Of a stretch of DNA of 64,000 nt, positions 30,899-42,394 are shown in pieces. The translations under genes were made by a program, and so were the position numbers. The notes under the pieces were generated by a model. That model did no database searches and was not told the DNA's origin. It saw nothing but the letters and a program-made list of their open reading frames with translations. This stretch comes from Mycobacterium sherrisii. GTDB taxonomy: Bacteria; Actinomycetota; Actinomycetes; Mycobacteriales; Mycobacteriaceae. Numbering within the stretch: the stretch's first letter is position 1; every line of letters begins with the position of its first letter. The DNA lies in the NCBI RefSeq assembly GCF_002102355.1, contig NZ_LQPT01000119.1, positions 1 to 64,000 of the forward strand, written 5' to 3'.

Positions 30899-31588
30899 AT
30901 GGCTGGCAGCACCGGAGGACCCCTGATAGCGCCGTCGATCCTGGCCGCCGATTTCGCTCGGCTCGCCGACGAGGCGGCCGCCGTGCGGGGCGCCGATTGG
31001 CTGCACGTCGACGTCATGGACGGGCACTTCGTGCCCAATCTGACCATCGGTCTGCCGGTGGTGCAGGCCCTGCTGGCCGCCACGCGCATTCCGATGGACT
31101 GCCACTTGATGATCGACAACCCCGACCGCTGGGCGCCGCCCTACGCCGAGGCGGGCGCCTACAACGTCACGTTCCACGCCGAGGCAACCGACAACCCGGT
31201 CGGGGTGGCCCGCGACATCCGCGCTGCCGGCGCCAAGGCGGGCATCAGCGTCAAGCCGGGCACCCCGCTGGAGCCGTACCTGGAAATCCTGCCGCACTTC
31301 GACACCCTGCTGATCATGTCGGTCGAGCCCGGCTTCGGCGGCCAGAGTTTCATCCCGGAGGTGCTCAGCAAGGTCCGCACCGCCCGCAAGCTGGTCGACG
31401 CCGGGGAGTTGACCATCCTGGTCGAGATCGACGGCGGCATCAACGCGGACACCATCGAGCAGGCGGCCGAGGCCGGCGTCGACTGCTTCGTCGCGGGTTC
31501 CGCGGTCTACGGCGCCGAGAACCCCGAGGCGGCGGTGCAGGCACTCCGGCGCCAGGCCCGCGCCGCGTCGCCGCACCTGCGCCGGTGA
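30899..31588 (+). CDS. rpe: ribulose-phosphate 3-epimerase
   Basis: 229-aa TIM-barrel epimerase interconverting ribulose 5-phosphate and xylulose 5-phosphate. APSILAADF at the start, the metal-site [10 protein letters not shown] and SVEPGFGGQ are all present. The ATG at 30899 is chosen; the longer frame would extend into rsmB. It ends in a GTGA overlap with ribD. Ribulose 5-phosphate is also the ribA2 substrate, a metabolic link with the rib genes next door. Confidence 0.96.
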   Translation: MAGSTGGPLIAPSILAADFARLADEAAAVRGADWLHVDVMDGHFVPNLTIGLPVVQALLAATRIPMDCHLMIDNPDRWAPPYAEAGAYNVTFHAEATDNPVGVARDIRAAGAKAGISVKPGTPLEPYLEILPHFDTLLIMSVEPGFGGQSFIPEVLSKVRTARKLVDAGELTILVEIDGGINADTIEQAAEAGVDCFVAGSAVYGAENPEAAVQALRRQARAASPHLRR

Positions 31589-32610
31589 GCGGTCAACCCG
31601 TCGAAAGTCTCGACGCCGCAATGCGTTTGGCGATCGAGCAGTCCAACTTGGTCAAGGGTCACACCTATCCGAACCCGCCGGTCGGGGCGGTGATCCTCGA
31701 CGCCGGCGGCCAGGTCGTGGGCGTCGGCGGCACCGAGCCCGCCGGGGGAGACCACGCCGAGGTGCTGGCGCTGCGCCGCGCGGGAAGCCTGGCGGCCGGT
31801 GGGACCGCGGTGGTCACCCTCGAGCCGTGCAACCACTACGGCAAAACGCCGCCCTGTGTGGACGCGCTGCTCGCGGCCGGCGTCGCGACCGTCGTCTATG
31901 CCGTCACCGATCCGAACGAGATCGCGGCCGGCGGCGCGGCCCGGCTCGCCGCGGCGGGGGTGACCGTGCAGCCCGGCGTGCTGGCCGACGACGTCGCCGG
32001 CGGCCCGTTGCGGGAATGGCTGCACAAACAACGAACCGGCTCGCCGCACGTCACCTGGAAGTACGCCAGCAGCCTCGACGGCCGCAGCGCCGCCGCCGAC
32101 GGCACCAGCCAGTGGATCTCCAGCGAGGCCTCCCGGCACGACCTGCACCGCCGCCGTGCCGCCGCCGACGCGATTATCGTCGGCACCGGCACCGTGCTGA
32201 CCGACGATCCCGCGTTGACCGCCCGACTGCCCGACGGATCCCTGGCGGACAAGCAGCCACTGCGCGTAGTGGTCGGCACCCGTGAAATACCGCCCGAGGC
32301 AAAGGTTCTCAACGACGATTCGCGCACCATGGTGATCCGCACCCGCGACCCGATGGAGGTGCTCAAGGCGTTGTCGGACCGCACCGACATCCTGCTGGAG
32401 GGCGGTCCGACGCTGGCCAGTGCGTTCCTGCGGGAGGGCGCCATCGATCGGATCCTGACCTACGTCGCACCGATCCTGGTGGGCGGGCCCGTCACCGCCG
32501 TCGACGACGTCGGCGTGCCGACGATCGCGCGGGCACTGCGGTGGCGCTTCGACGGCGCCGACCGGATCGGCCCGGATCTGTTGCTGAGCCTGGTGCCGCA
32601 GAGCGGCTGA
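31585..32610 (+). CDS. ribD: riboflavin biosynthesis deaminase/reductase RibD (RibG)
   Basis: 341-aa bifunctional enzyme. The N-terminal deaminase domain (about 1-145) has the zinc site HAE and [11 protein letters not shown]; the C-terminal reductase domain (about 147-340) begins [18 protein letters not shown]. It converts the pyrimidine product of GTP cyclohydrolase II toward the ribityl intermediate. GTG start inside the rpe stop. It ends directly against the stop of the convergent P55 gene. Confidence 0.95.
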   Translation: MSGQPVESLDAAMRLAIEQSNLVKGHTYPNPPVGAVILDAGGQVVGVGGTEPAGGDHAEVLALRRAGSLAAGGTAVVTLEPCNHYGKTPPCVDALLAAGVATVVYAVTDPNEIAAGGAARLAAAGVTVQPGVLADDVAGGPLREWLHKQRTGSPHVTWKYASSLDGRSAAADGTSQWISSEASRHDLHRRRAAADAIIVGTGTVLTDDPALTARLPDGSLADKQPLRVVVGTREIPPEAKVLNDDSRTMVIRTRDPMEVLKALSDRTDILLEGGPTLASAFLREGAIDRILTYVAPILVGGPVTAVDDVGVPTIARALRWRFDGADRIGPDLLLSLVPQSG

Positions 32611-34164
32611 CTATCGCTCGCCCAGCGCGACGGTCTCCTGCTCGGGCAAAGCGGGTTCCTCGGCGTGATGCTTGCGGCTGCCGAGCAGCAGGCCCAGCAG
32701 CGCGCCCACCACGCAGATCACGACGGTGGCCGCGAAGATGTCACCGTACATCATGGCGAACGCCTTCAGATACAGCGTGGCCTGGGCCGCGACCCGCTCG
32801 AACAGGGTGGCATCCGGCGAGATCTTCGCCGTCAGCCCCGCGATGATCTGGTTGAAGCGGTACAAGCCCCAGGCACTTAGCGCCGCAACACCGATCAGCA
32901 TGCCCGTCATCCGGGCCACTACCACCGCCGCGGACGCGATGCCATGCTGAGCCGACGGAACCACCCGCAGGGCGGCCGAGGTCAGCGGCCCGATCACCAG
33001 GCCGAGTCCCAGGCCCGCCACCAGCAGATCGGTGTGGACCAGGGGCAGGCTGACGCCGAAAATGTCGTGATGCTGGCTCATCACGTCCATGCGCCAGTAG
33101 TGGATCAGCCAATAGCCGTATGCCGCGATCAGCAGCCCGATGAACGTCATCGCGCGGTCGCCGATGCGGGTCGCGATGAACCCGCCCAGCACCGCCCCGA
33201 TCGGCAGCGCGATCAAAAACCACAGCAGCAACCCGGCCGCGGCCGTCTGGTCCATCTGCAGCACGCCCTGACCGAACAGCTCGACGTTGACCAGCGTCAC
33301 CATCAGCGCCGCGCCCGCGCACACCGAGGCGCCCAGCGCAGACAAAAACGGCCGGAAGTGCACGCCGGTGGGGTCGATGAGCCGGGTGCGGGCGAAGCGC
33401 TCCCACAGGATGAACACCACGCCCACCACGACGGCACCGATCACCAGCGGCAGTCCGTAGCTCGGCAGGATCGTCTTGCCGTCGGGCTGCGGGTTGTACA
33501 GCCCGATGACCGCCAGCCCCAAAGCGATGGCCAGCAGCACGCCGCCGACGACGTCGACCCGTTCGGGTTCGTCGACCTGCTGGTGTGACGGCAGGCTGAA
33601 CTGGATCGCCACCATGGCGATCAACGTCAGCGGAACGTTGATCCAGAACACGTACTGCCATTCGTGGAAAACCCAGACGATGAAAATTCCGTACAACGGA
33701 CCCAGCACGCTGCCGAGCTCCTGGGCGGCACCGATGCCACCCAGCACGCTGGCGCGGTTGCGCTGCGCCCACAAGTCCGCGCCCAACGCCAACGTCACCG
33801 GCAGCAGTGCCCCGCTGGCGATGCCCTGCACGGTGCGCCCGGCGATCAGCAGATGGAAGTCGCCCCAATGTCCGGCCAGCGCGGTGATCACCGAGCCGAT
33901 GATGAACAGCGCCAGGCTGACCTGCAGCACCAGTTTGCGGCCGAAGCGGTCGGACGCCCGGCCCAGCAGCGGCATCGCGGCGATGTAGCCCAGCAGGTAC
34001 ATCGTGATGATCCAGGTGATGCGCTGCAGCTGATTGATCGGGATGTGAACGTCGCTCATGATGTCGCGCATGATCGTCACGACGACATAAGCGTCCAGGG
34101 CGCCCAGCAGCACGGCGAGGCTGCCGGCGCTGATCGCGATTCCGCGTCCTGCTCGCATGCTCAT
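32611..34164 (-). CDS. MFS multidrug/triacylglycerol exporter P55 (Rv1410c-like)
   Basis: 517-aa transporter of the major facilitator superfamily, 14-helix DHA2 type. The loop 2-3 motif A reads [10 protein letters not shown]. In mycobacteria it acts with LprG to export triacylglycerides and lipoarabinomannan-related lipids and affects drug tolerance. It starts at the last base of lprG (TGATG), so the two are translationally coupled. An in-frame ATG two codons on is also possible. Conserved order lprG-P55 supports the assignment. Confidence 0.93.
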   Translation of the reverse strand: MSMRAGRGIAISAGSLAVLLGALDAYVVVTIMRDIMSDVHIPINQLQRITWIITMYLLGYIAAMPLLGRASDRFGRKLVLQVSLALFIIGSVITALAGHWGDFHLLIAGRTVQGIASGALLPVTLALGADLWAQRNRASVLGGIGAAQELGSVLGPLYGIFIVWVFHEWQYVFWINVPLTLIAMVAIQFSLPSHQQVDEPERVDVVGGVLLAIALGLAVIGLYNPQPDGKTILPSYGLPLVIGAVVVGVVFILWERFARTRLIDPTGVHFRPFLSALGASVCAGAALMVTLVNVELFGQGVLQMDQTAAAGLLLWFLIALPIGAVLGGFIATRIGDRAMTFIGLLIAAYGYWLIHYWRMDVMSQHHDIFGVSLPLVHTDLLVAGLGLGLVIGPLTSAALRVVPSAQHGIASAAVVVARMTGMLIGVAALSAWGLYRFNQIIAGLTAKISPDATLFERVAAQATLYLKAFAMMYGDIFAATVVICVVGALLGLLLGSRKHHAEEPALPEQETVALGER

Positions 34165-34868
34165 CAGCTCACCGGGGGCTTGGTGACGGTGACCGGCTTG
34201 CCCCAGTCAGACAGCGTCACCTGAACCGAATTGCCTTGGCTCTTCTGCAGGTTGGCCTGGACCAGCTGGTGGTCACCGGTCTCTTGAATCCAGACCGTGG
34301 CGGGCAGGGGCTGCGTCGCGTTGAGCGACGGGATGATCTTGTTCACCGCGTCCGGGGCGACGTTCCCGCTGATCTTGATCGTGGTCTGGCCGTTGATCGT
34401 CTCGCGGTCCTCGGCCTTGGCGTTGGTGAAGTTCGCCAACACATTGGCCAGGCCGTTGTCGGGGCTCAGCAGCACGGACACGTCGTAGACGTCGGACGCC
34501 TTGCCGAAGTCGCTCCACTTGTTGGGCGTCAGCGTGGCGTACAGCACCGAGTCGTAGACGACGAAGTTGGCGTCGATGTCCGAACCCGCCATCGACAGCT
34601 GCGCGTTGCCCGAGGCGGCGGTGCTGGGCGTGGTGGTCAGGTCGCCGGTCAGCTTCTTGATCGGCAGCCCGGGAATCTTGCCCTCGGTCGACAGCACCAG
34701 ATGCACGCTCTTGACGGTCTTGGTGGTGTCGGCGGATTGCTTGACCAGAGCCGTGGCGTCGGGCAAGGGGCCGCCGCTGTTCTTCGAACCCGACGAGCAA
34801 CCGGCGATCAAAGCGGTGACAACGGTCAGGGAAGCGAGGACGGCCGTAAGTCGGCGGCGTGTCTGCAT
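34164..34868 (-). CDS. lprG: lipoprotein LprG
   Basis: 234-aa lipoprotein that carries acylated glycolipids and triacylglycerol across the envelope. Signal peptide with lipobox LIAGC (lipidated Cys24), then the LolA/LppX-like fold with its hydrophobic pocket ([16 protein letters not shown] onward). The ATG at 34868 is favoured: the signal peptide is then of normal length and TACGAT lies seven bases upstream, suggesting a leaderless mRNA. Another ATG at 34877 and a long upstream extension are less likely. Confidence 0.93.
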   Translation of the reverse strand: MQTRRRLTAVLASLTVVTALIAGCSSGSKNSGGPLPDATALVKQSADTTKTVKSVHLVLSTEGKIPGLPIKKLTGDLTTTPSTAASGNAQLSMAGSDIDANFVVYDSVLYATLTPNKWSDFGKASDVYDVSVLLSPDNGLANVLANFTNAKAEDRETINGQTTIKISGNVAPDAVNKIIPSLNATQPLPATVWIQETGDHQLVQANLQKSQGNSVQVTLSDWGKPVTVTKPPVS

Positions 34869-34875
34869 ACCGTGC

Positions 34876-34881
34876 ATCGTA
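34876..34881 (-). promoter_or_regulatory. -10 box of lprG-P55 operon
   Basis: TACGAT on the minus strand, seven bases before the lprG ATG; a leaderless transcript is likely. Confidence 0.4.
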
Positions 34882-34987
34882 GAGGGTCTTGTTGACCGGC
34901 CTCCGAAACGCCAGGGCTCGCCGGCCCCTCGCGGCGGCCCTCGGGTCGCGTAATCGTGGCCGCTCACCAGGCAAAGCGCCGGCGAAT

Positions 34988-34993
34988 TAGCCT
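34988..34993 (+). promoter_or_regulatory. -10 box of leaderless ribC
   Basis: TAGCCT ends six bases before the ribC ATG. The same hexamer and spacing are seen at uvrC. No FMN riboswitch can exist in such a leaderless mRNA. Confidence 0.5.
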
Positions 34994-34999
34994 GGTGGA

Positions 35000-35608
35000 A
35001 TGTTCACCGGAATTGTCGAGGAACTCGGAGAGGTGACCGGCCGGGATGTCCTCACCGATGCAGCGCGCCTGACCATCCGCGGGCCCGTCGTCACCGCCGA
35101 CGCCGGCCATGGCGATTCGATCGCCGTCAACGGGGTGTGCCTGACGGTCGTCGAGCTACTCGCCGACGGCCAGTTCACCGCCGACGTGATGGCCGAAACC
35201 CTGGACCGGTCCAACTTGGGCGCGCTGGACGTCGGGAAGCGGGTCAACCTGGAGCGTGCCGCCGCGGTCAACAGCCGGCTCGGCGGCCACATCGTGCAGG
35301 GGCACGTGGACGGCACCGGGCACGTGGTGTCCCGTACCCCGTCGGAGCACTGGGAGGTGGTGCGCATCGAGATTCCGTCGTCGATCGCCCGCTATGTCGT
35401 CGAGAAGGGGTCGATCACGGTCGACGGGATTTCGCTGACGATCTCCGGCCTGGGCACCGAACCCCGGGACTGGTTCGAGGTCTCCCTGATCCCGACCACT
35501 CGGGAAGTGACCACGCTGGGGCACGCCCCGGTCGGTACCCGGGTGAACCTCGAAGTCGACGTGATCGCCAAATATGTCGAACGGCTGATGACCGCGCGGG
35601 GCCAATGA
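35000..35608 (+). CDS. ribC: riboflavin synthase alpha chain
   Basis: 202-aa enzyme dismutating two 6,7-dimethyl-8-ribityllumazines to riboflavin. It has the two tandem lumazine-binding barrels (about 1-97 and 98-195); the N-terminus [12 protein letters not shown] and the second-barrel signature [12 protein letters not shown] are clear. It is called ribE in some species. The stop overlaps the next gene (ATGA). Confidence 0.95.
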   Translation: MFTGIVEELGEVTGRDVLTDAARLTIRGPVVTADAGHGDSIAVNGVCLTVVELLADGQFTADVMAETLDRSNLGALDVGKRVNLERAAAVNSRLGGHIVQGHVDGTGHVVSRTPSEHWEVVRIEIPSSIARYVVEKGSITVDGISLTISGLGTEPRDWFEVSLIPTTREVTTLGHAPVGTRVNLEVDVIAKYVERLMTARGQ

Positions 35609-35889
35609 GGGTCACCGCGGTGCTCGTGGCCGGCGCCCTGACGGGGATCGCGGCGCTGGCCGGCTTCCTTTTCGTGGGTATCGCGGCCGCCGACGCCACC
35701 GAAGAGAAGGAAGCCTGCCAGCTGATGGACGATCCGGCGGGTCACGACGCGGGCTATCAACCCGCCGAGTACGCGTTCATGGTGCTGCGCGCAAAGATGT
35801 CGGCCGCCGACGCACGCAACGTGATCTCCCTGGCGGCGCAGGACTTTTGCCCGAATCACATCATCGATCTGCCGGCTAGCTGGCGGTAG
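35605..35889 (+). CDS. small secreted DUF732-type protein
   Basis: 94-aa protein with a signal peptide (hydrophobic 3-28, cleavage probably after ADA) and a short mature part holding two cysteines (Cys38, Cys82) that can form a disulfide. This matches the mycobacterial DUF732 family of unknown function. It overlaps ribC (ATGA), so it is co-expressed with riboflavin synthase, as a hypothetical is in M. tuberculosis (Rv1413 slot). Confidence 0.78.
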   Translation: MRVTAVLVAGALTGIAALAGFLFVGIAAADATEEKEACQLMDDPAGHDAGYQPAEYAFMVLRAKMSAADARNVISLAAQDFCPNHIIDLPASWR

Positions 35890-36063
35890 CGGCCCCGAAT
35901 CTCGCCCCGCGACCACCGCGCGCAAGATCACAGTTTCATAACGATAGTCACAATCGCACTACACCATGGCGACACGCCTGTTCTAAATCCCCACGCAGCC
36001 CTTCGCAGGTCCATACTCGATCCCAGAGGCCGGCCGCACCATTTCAGCGAAGGAGCAGCAGAA

Positions 36064-36426
36064 ATGTCCGTCGAAAGGTTGGCCGAGGCTGTCTATGAAG
36101 ACCTCGCATTCGAAGCGGTGGCGACACTTGCCGGCCGGAAGGCTGAAGCGCAATCACGGGCAGTGTGGAGCAAAGAAGTCAACGACACCACGCTGACGAT
36201 CGTCGAGCACAGCGTGCGGGATCACACCAGTTACGAGTTGGTCGGCGAGGACGGCCGCGACGTATCGCTGGGGCGGTTTTCCTCATACCCCGCCGTCGCC
36301 GCCGCCGTCAGCCGGTGGACGCACTACATCGAGGCCGGCGGTTCGGTCGGCCGCTGGCTGGCCCACTATGCGGTCGACTGCGCGGGCGGGCAAGTCATCC
36401 CAATGCCGGTGCGCCGCATCGTCTGA
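36064..36426 (+). CDS. hypothetical protein (120 aa)
   Basis: I do not recognise this protein. It is predicted soluble and alpha+beta, with no signal peptide or membrane segment; WSKEVNDTTLTIVEHSVRDH looks like paired strands, and the C-terminus is WLAHYAVDCAGGQVIPMPVR. AAGGAG at 36049-36054 and its codon usage support a real gene. It lies alone between the riboflavin genes, upstream of the ribA2 leader region. Confidence 0.65.
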   Translation: MSVERLAEAVYEDLAFEAVATLAGRKAEAQSRAVWSKEVNDTTLTIVEHSVRDHTSYELVGEDGRDVSLGRFSSYPAVAAAVSRWTHYIEAGGSVGRWLAHYAVDCAGGQVIPMPVRRIV

Positions 36427-36650
36427 GCATTTCCGACCACCCGTTCGGGTCAACGTCGTCGCGTCGCCGGACGGCCGCCTGAACTCAGACTCGCTGGTAA
36501 CACTCGTCACAACTGCGCAGCGCTCGCCGAGCCGGCGGCGAACCCCTCCGCCATGATCAAAGGCCCTGGTGGCGGCGCACGATCAGCCCCCGATCGGCTC
36601 AGGTAGAGTCCCCGCCGCTACCCGGATCGACCCGGACAACGGGCGCTGCC
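36427..36650. other. intergenic region upstream of ribA2
   Basis: No gene is seen. TAGAGT at 36604-36609 is a possible -10 for the small ORF and ribA2. I looked for the conserved boxes of an FMN riboswitch and found none. Confidence 0.4.
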
Positions 36651-36794
36651 ATGAACGTCGCACCAATCGGCGACGTCGTCATCGACGTGGTGCCGAAAGC
36701 CGCGGCAATAACACCGCGCCCCGCGTGGTTCATACTTGATGCAATACGCGGGCTTCGCGTGTTGCACGGTACGACAGCAAGGCAGCGCAGATGA
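36651..36794 (+). CDS. small ORF overlapping ribA2 start (47 aa)
   Basis: ATG at 36651 opens 47 codons ([20 protein letters not shown]...) ending in a TGA that overlaps the ribA2 ATG (ATGA, 36791-36794). The frame is open back to 36501 without another standard start. The overlap and a candidate -10 upstream suggest a coupled leader peptide or a short form of the hypothetical protein annotated in this slot in M. tuberculosis (Rv1414, from memory). No clear RBS is seen. Confidence 0.4.
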   Translation: MNVAPIGDVVIDVVPKAAAITPRPAWFILDAIRGLRVLHGTTARQRR

Positions 36795-38068
36795 CGAGGT
36801 TGGACTCCGTCGAGAGGGCTGTTGCCGACATTGCGGCCGGAAAGGCCGTGGTCGTCATCGATGACGAGGAACGAGAGAACGAGGGCGATCTCATCTTCGC
36901 CGCCGAGAAGGCGACGCCGGAGATGGTGGCCTTCATGGTGCGCTACACCTCCGGCTACCTCTGCGTTCCCCTCGACGGCGCGATCTGCGACCGGCTCGGC
37001 CTGCTGCCCATGTACGCGCTCAACCAGGACAAGCACGGGACCGCTTACACGGTCACCGTGGACGCGCGGCTCGGCGTGGGCACCGGGATCTCGGCCTCCG
37101 ATCGCGCCACCACGATGCGGCTGTTGGCCGATCCGGCCAGCATCGCCACTGACTTCACCCGGCCCGGCCACGTGGTCCCGTTGCGCGCCAAAGACGGCGG
37201 GGTGCTGCGCCGCCCCGGTCACACCGAGGCCGCCGTCGACCTGGCCAGGATGGCCGGCCTGCAGCCCGCGGGCGCGATCTGCGAGATCGTCAGCCAAAAG
37301 GACGAGGGCGCGATGGCTCAGACCGACGAGCTGCGGGTGTTCGCCGACGAGCACGACCTCGCGTTGATCACCATCGCCGACATCATCGAATGGCGGCGCA
37401 AGCACGAAAAGCACATCGAGCGCATCGCCGAAGCGCGGATCCCGACCCGGCACGGCGAATTCCGGGCTATCGGCTACGCGAGCATTTACGAAGACGTCGA
37501 ACACGTCGCGCTGGTTCGCGGCGACATCGCCGGACCGAACGGCGAAGGTGACGACGTGCTGGTGCGGGTGCACTCCGAATGCCTGACCGGAGACGTGTTC
37601 GGCTCACGGCGATGCGATTGCGGACCGCAGCTCGATGCGGCAATGGCGATGGTCGCCCGCGAGGGTCGCGGCGTGGTGCTCTACATGCGCGGCCACGAGG
37701 GCCGCGGGATCGGCTTGATGCACAAGCTGCAGGCCTACCAGCTGCAAGATGCCGGCGCGGACACGGTGGATGCCAACCTCAAGCTCGGATTACCTGCCGA
37801 CGCAAGGGATTACGGGATCGGCGCCCAGATTCTGGTGGACCTGGGTGTGCGCTCGATGCGGCTGCTGACCAACAATCCCGCCAAGCGGGTGGGGTTGGAC
37901 GGCTACGGGCTGCACATCATCGAGCGCGTGTCCCTGCCGGTGCGCGCCAATGCGGAGAACATCCGTTACCTGATGACCAAGCGGGATAGGATGGGGCACG
38001 ATCTGGCCGGCCTGGATGATTTTCACGAATCTGTCCATTTGCCAGGCGAATTCGGTGGCGCTTTGTGA
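36791..38068 (+). CDS. ribA2: bifunctional DHBP synthase / GTP cyclohydrolase II
   Basis: 425-aa enzyme starting both branches of riboflavin synthesis. The N-terminal DHBP synthase (about 1-205) has [10 protein letters not shown] and uses ribulose 5-phosphate; the C-terminal GTP cyclohydrolase II (about 206-425) has the zinc cysteines in GSRRCDCG and [10 protein letters not shown]. The ATG at 36791 lies in the ATGA overlap with the small ORF; AAGG at 36779-36782 is a modest RBS. Its stop is followed by the 53-bp tandem repeat and ribH. Confidence 0.96.
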   Translation: MTRLDSVERAVADIAAGKAVVVIDDEERENEGDLIFAAEKATPEMVAFMVRYTSGYLCVPLDGAICDRLGLLPMYALNQDKHGTAYTVTVDARLGVGTGISASDRATTMRLLADPASIATDFTRPGHVVPLRAKDGGVLRRPGHTEAAVDLARMAGLQPAGAICEIVSQKDEGAMAQTDELRVFADEHDLALITIADIIEWRRKHEKHIERIAEARIPTRHGEFRAIGYASIYEDVEHVALVRGDIAGPNGEGDDVLVRVHSECLTGDVFGSRRCDCGPQLDAAMAMVAREGRGVVLYMRGHEGRGIGLMHKLQAYQLQDAGADTVDANLKLGLPADARDYGIGAQILVDLGVRSMRLLTNNPAKRVGLDGYGLHIIERVSLPVRANAENIRYLMTKRDRMGHDLAGLDDFHESVHLPGEFGGAL

Positions 38069-38073
38069 TTGTG

Positions 38074-39176
<1,103 letters not shown>

Positions 39177-39199
39177 CGCCGCGCGCGACGGCAGTGTCG

Positions 39200-39205
39200 T
39201 AGGAT
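39200..39205 (+). promoter_or_regulatory. -10 box of leaderless lprH
   Basis: TAGGAT ends six bases before the lprH ATG. Confidence 0.5.
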
Positions 39206-39211
39206 CGCCCG

Positions 39212-39895
39212 ATGGCACGGCATTTGCGGGGGATGGCGGCATCGGTCTTGGTCCTGGCGGCGCTGTGCGGATGTACGACATCGGTGAGTGGCCGGGCCGT
39301 CCGCGCGCCCGGGCAATCCCCGCCCGGAAACCTCAGATCCGCTTCGCCGGTCTTCGCCCCGATTCCGGCGCGGGATTTGCTGCTGCAGAATGGGGACACC
39401 ACGCCGCTCGGCCCGGCCACGGCCATGCCGGTCGGCGCCACGTACTTCACCAGTGTCACACCACCGGAGTGCGCGGCGGCACTGTTGTTCAAAGGGTCGC
39501 CGCTGCCGCCGCCCCGCGCCGCCGATCACGCCGAGTCGTCCTACCAGGTCGCCGGGCCCGCCCTGTACGCGGAATCCATCGACAATTACGACAAGAAGCT
39601 CAACCCGCACGATGTGGTGTGGAAGAGCTTTGGCGTGGTGTCGAAATGCCGCGGCGACGCCGTGGGCCACAGCCCGCAGGGCGACTTCCAACCGATGCGC
39701 CTGAGCCACTTCACCATCGCCTCCGACGGTGTGCTGGTGTGGACGATGACCCGTCCGGACTGGACGTGCGACTACGGGCTGGTGGTGCTGGCGCGGACGG
39801 TCTTGCTGGCCTCGGTGTGCGACGCCAAAAGCGGGTTCCCGATGAGCGAGTGGGCCGCCAAGCGGCGCGCCCAACTCGACAGCCGAACTACCTGA
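39212..39895 (+). CDS. lprH: lipoprotein LprH-like
   Basis: 227-aa predicted lipoprotein. The signal peptide ends in the unusual lipobox LCGC (lipidated Cys21), and the mature domain is about 200 residues with four further cysteines likely in disulfides. It is in the LprH (Rv1418) position after the PH-like gene. The fold resembles the mycobacterial sensor-type extracellular lipoprotein domain; function unknown. It converges on the hemophore-related gene with a 7-nt gap. Confidence 0.78.
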   Translation: MARHLRGMAASVLVLAALCGCTTSVSGRAVRAPGQSPPGNLRSASPVFAPIPARDLLLQNGDTTPLGPATAMPVGATYFTSVTPPECAAALLFKGSPLPPPRAADHAESSYQVAGPALYAESIDNYDKKLNPHDVVWKSFGVVSKCRGDAVGHSPQGDFQPMRLSHFTIASDGVLVWTMTRPDWTCDYGLVVLARTVLLASVCDAKSGFPMSEWAAKRRAQLDSRTT

Positions 39896-39902
39896 AGCGT
39901 GC

Positions 39903-40241
39903 TCAGTAGTTCTTGCAGCTGATCATCATCTGGCGAAATATCGGGAAGGCCTGGTCGGCGCCCGGGTTGTTCTGAATCGCCTTCAGCAGATTCAGCCGCT
40001 CATCCGGCGTCGAGGCCATGAACGTCCGCAGGAATTGCAGGTTGGGCGGCGACTGGTCGAGGTACTGCGCGGCCATCGGATTTTCCGCGTGCACGGCGCG
40101 CATCGCCTGGTCGTAGGTGCAGGTGGTGTTCACCATCGGGCCGACGTCGGGGGTTGCCGACGCTACCCCGGTACCGACGCTCAACGACAACGCCAAACAA
40201 CCAACCCCCACGGCCAGCCCGGCCAACGGTCGTTTGTTCAT
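39903..40241 (-). CDS. hemophore-related protein
   Basis: 112-aa secreted protein. Signal peptide (about 1-29, ends ASA) then a small helical domain with Cys41 (TCTYDQAM) and C-terminal SCKNY (Cys109). These features fit the mycobacterial hemophore family typified by Rv0203, which binds heme outside the cell. GGAGGGAGC precedes the ATG at 40241. M. tuberculosis carries an unrelated gene here (Rv1419) as I recall, so this position is variable. Confidence 0.75.
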   Translation of the reverse strand: MNKRPLAGLAVGVGCLALSLSVGTGVASATPDVGPMVNTTCTYDQAMRAVHAENPMAAQYLDQSPPNLQFLRTFMASTPDERLNLLKAIQNNPGADQAFPIFRQMMISCKNY

Positions 40242-40402
40242 GTGAAAGCTCCCTCCAGCTGTTGCACCCACTCTAGCGCCACAGCTAACACGGCTTAGCC
40301 CGAACCGACGCCTCCCAAACGGTGCGACGCGTTCGCGCGGAGTGAAAAGCGGCCGATTTCCGCCACGCGATCCCGGTTCGCCGGCGCCGGTTTTCCGGCT
40401 AC

Positions 40403-40408
40403 TAGCCT
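40403..40408 (+). promoter_or_regulatory. -10 box of leaderless uvrC
   Basis: TAGCCT ends six bases before the uvrC GTG, the same arrangement as at ribC. Confidence 0.5.
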
Positions 40409-40414
40409 GGATAC

Positions 40415-42394
40415 GTGCCAGATCCCGCCACGTATCGTCCCGCTCCTGGATCCATTCCGGTCGAGCCCGGCGTCTACCGATTTCGGGATGCGCACGGCCG
40501 GGTGATCTACGTCGGAAAGGCCAAGAGCCTACGCAGCCGGCTCACGTCCTACTTCGCCGATGTCGCGAATCTGCATCCGCGCACCCGGCAGATGGTGACC
40601 ACAGCGGCCAAGGTCGAGTGGACGGTGGTCAACACCGAAGTCGAGGCCTTGCAGCTGGAATACAACTGGATCAAGGAGTTCGACCCGCGGTTCAACGTCC
40701 GCTACCGCGACGACAAGTCCTACCCGGTGCTGGCCGTCACCCTCAACGAGGAGTTCCCCCGGCTGATGGTCTACCGAGGCCCGCGCCGCAAAGGTGTGCG
40801 GTATTTCGGTCCCTACTCGCACGCGTGGGCGATCCGGGAAACTTTGGACCTGCTCACCCGGGTATTCCCCGCGCGGACCTGCTCGCAGGGAGTGTTCAAG
40901 CGGCACAAGCAGATCGACCGGCCGTGTCTACTCGGCTACATCGACAAGTGCTCGGCGCCGTGTATCGGCCGGGTCAGCCCCGAGCAACATCGCCAGATCG
41001 TCGACGATTTCTGCGACTTCCTGTCCGGAAAGACCGATCGATTTGCCCGCGACCTGGAGCAGCAGATGCGTGCGGCGTCCGACGAGCTCGATTTCGAACG
41101 GGCCGCGCGCCTTCGCGACGACATCGGCGCGCTGAAGCGGGCGATGGAAAAGCAAGCGGTGGTGTTCGGCGACGGCACCGACGCCGACGTGGTGGCCTTT
41201 GCCGACGACGAACTCGAGGCCGCGGTGCAAGTGTTCCACGTCCGCGGTGGCCGAGTCCGTGGCCAGCGCGGCTGGATCGTCGAAAAGTCGGCCGATGCAG
41301 GCGATTCCGGTGAGGAGCAGCTGGTCGAGCAGTTCCTGACGCAGTTCTACGGCGACCAGGCCGAACTAGGTGGAGCGGCCGACGAGGCGGCTAATCCGGT
41401 GCCCCGCGAGGTGCTGGTGCCGTGCCTGCCGTCCAACGCCGACGAGTTGTCCAGCTGGCTGTCCGGTCTGCGCGGATCGCGGGTCGTGTTGCGGGTGCCG
41501 CGCCGCGGTGACAAGCGGGCGCTCGCCGAAACCGTACAGCGCAACGCGAAAGAGGCGCTGCAGCAACACAAGCTGAAACGCGCCGGCGACTTCAACGCCA
41601 GATCCGCTGCGCTGCAGAACATTCAGGACGCGCTCGGGCTGGCCGAGGCGCCGCTGCGGATCGAGTGCGTGGACATCAGCCACGTGCAGGGCACCGATGT
41701 GGTGGGATCGCTGGTGGTCTTCGAGGACGGTCTGCCGCGCAAGTCGGACTATCGGCACTTCGGGATCAAGGAAGCCGCCGGGCAGGGCCGCTCCGACGAT
41801 GTCGCCTCCATCGCCGAGGTGACCCGCCGCCGCTTCGCGCGCCACCTCAGTGAGCAGAACGACCCCAATATGCTTTCCCCGGAAGGCAAATCACGCCGGT
41901 TCGCCTACCCGCCCAATCTGTACGTCGTCGACGGCGGGGCGCCGCAAGTCAACGCGGCCAGCGCCGTACTCGAGGAGCTGGGCATCACCGACGTCGCGGT
42001 GATCGGCCTGGCCAAACGGCTGGAAGAGGTCTGGGTGCCCGCCGAGCCGGATCCCGTCATCCTGCCGCGCAACAGCGAGGGGCTATACCTGCTGCAGCGC
42101 GTGCGTGACGAGGCGCACCGGTTCGCGATCACCTACCATCGCAGCAAGCGATCCAAGCGAATGACCGCCTCAGCGCTGGATGCGGTGCCAGGATTGGGAG
42201 AACACCGCCGCAAGGCGCTGGTCACCCACTTCGGATCGATAGCCCGCCTCAAGGAGGCCACCGTCGACCAGATCACCGCCGTTCCGGGTATCGGCGTGGC
42301 AACGGCCACGGCCGTCCTCGAGGCGCTGCGGCCCCAACCGGCCGAACAGCCCGAGTCGCCCGGGCACGCCCAACAATCCGGAACCCCGGCATGA
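40415..42394 (+). CDS. uvrC: excinuclease ABC subunit C
   Basis: 659-aa nuclease making both incisions in nucleotide excision repair. The N-terminal GIY-YIG domain ([20 protein letters not shown], about 18-100) cuts 3', the UVR domain (about 205-240) binds UvrB, the RNase H-like domain (from about 375) cuts 5', and a C-terminal helix-hairpin-helix pair (about 585-640) binds DNA. GTG start. It ends in an ATGA overlap with rapZ. Confidence 0.96.
   Translation: MPDPATYRPAPGSIPVEPGVYRFRDAHGRVIYVGKAKSLRSRLTSYFADVANLHPRTRQMVTTAAKVEWTVVNTEVEALQLEYNWIKEFDPRFNVRYRDDKSYPVLAVTLNEEFPRLMVYRGPRRKGVRYFGPYSHAWAIRETLDLLTRVFPARTCSQGVFKRHKQIDRPCLLGYIDKCSAPCIGRVSPEQHRQIVDDFCDFLSGKTDRFARDLEQQMRAASDELDFERAARLRDDIGALKRAMEKQAVVFGDGTDADVVAFADDELEAAVQVFHVRGGRVRGQRGWIVEKSADAGDSGEEQLVEQFLTQFYGDQAELGGAADEAANPVPREVLVPCLPSNADELSSWLSGLRGSRVVLRVPRRGDKRALAETVQRNAKEALQQHKLKRAGDFNARSAALQNIQDALGLAEAPLRIECVDISHVQGTDVVGSLVVFEDGLPRKSDYRHFGIKEAAGQGRSDDVASIAEVTRRRFARHLSEQNDPNMLSPEGKSRRFAYPPNLYVVDGGAPQVNAASAVLEELGITDVAVIGLAKRLEEVWVPAEPDPVILPRNSEGLYLLQRVRDEAHRFAITYHRSKRSKRMTASALDAVPGLGEHRRKALVTHFGSIARLKEATVDQITAVPGIGVATATAVLEALRPQPAEQPESPGHAQQSGTPA

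Noticed and set aside
36427-36790. FMN (RFN) riboswitch upstream of ribA2, or upstream of ribC
   Set aside because: None of the conserved RFN boxes was found, and ribC appears leaderless.
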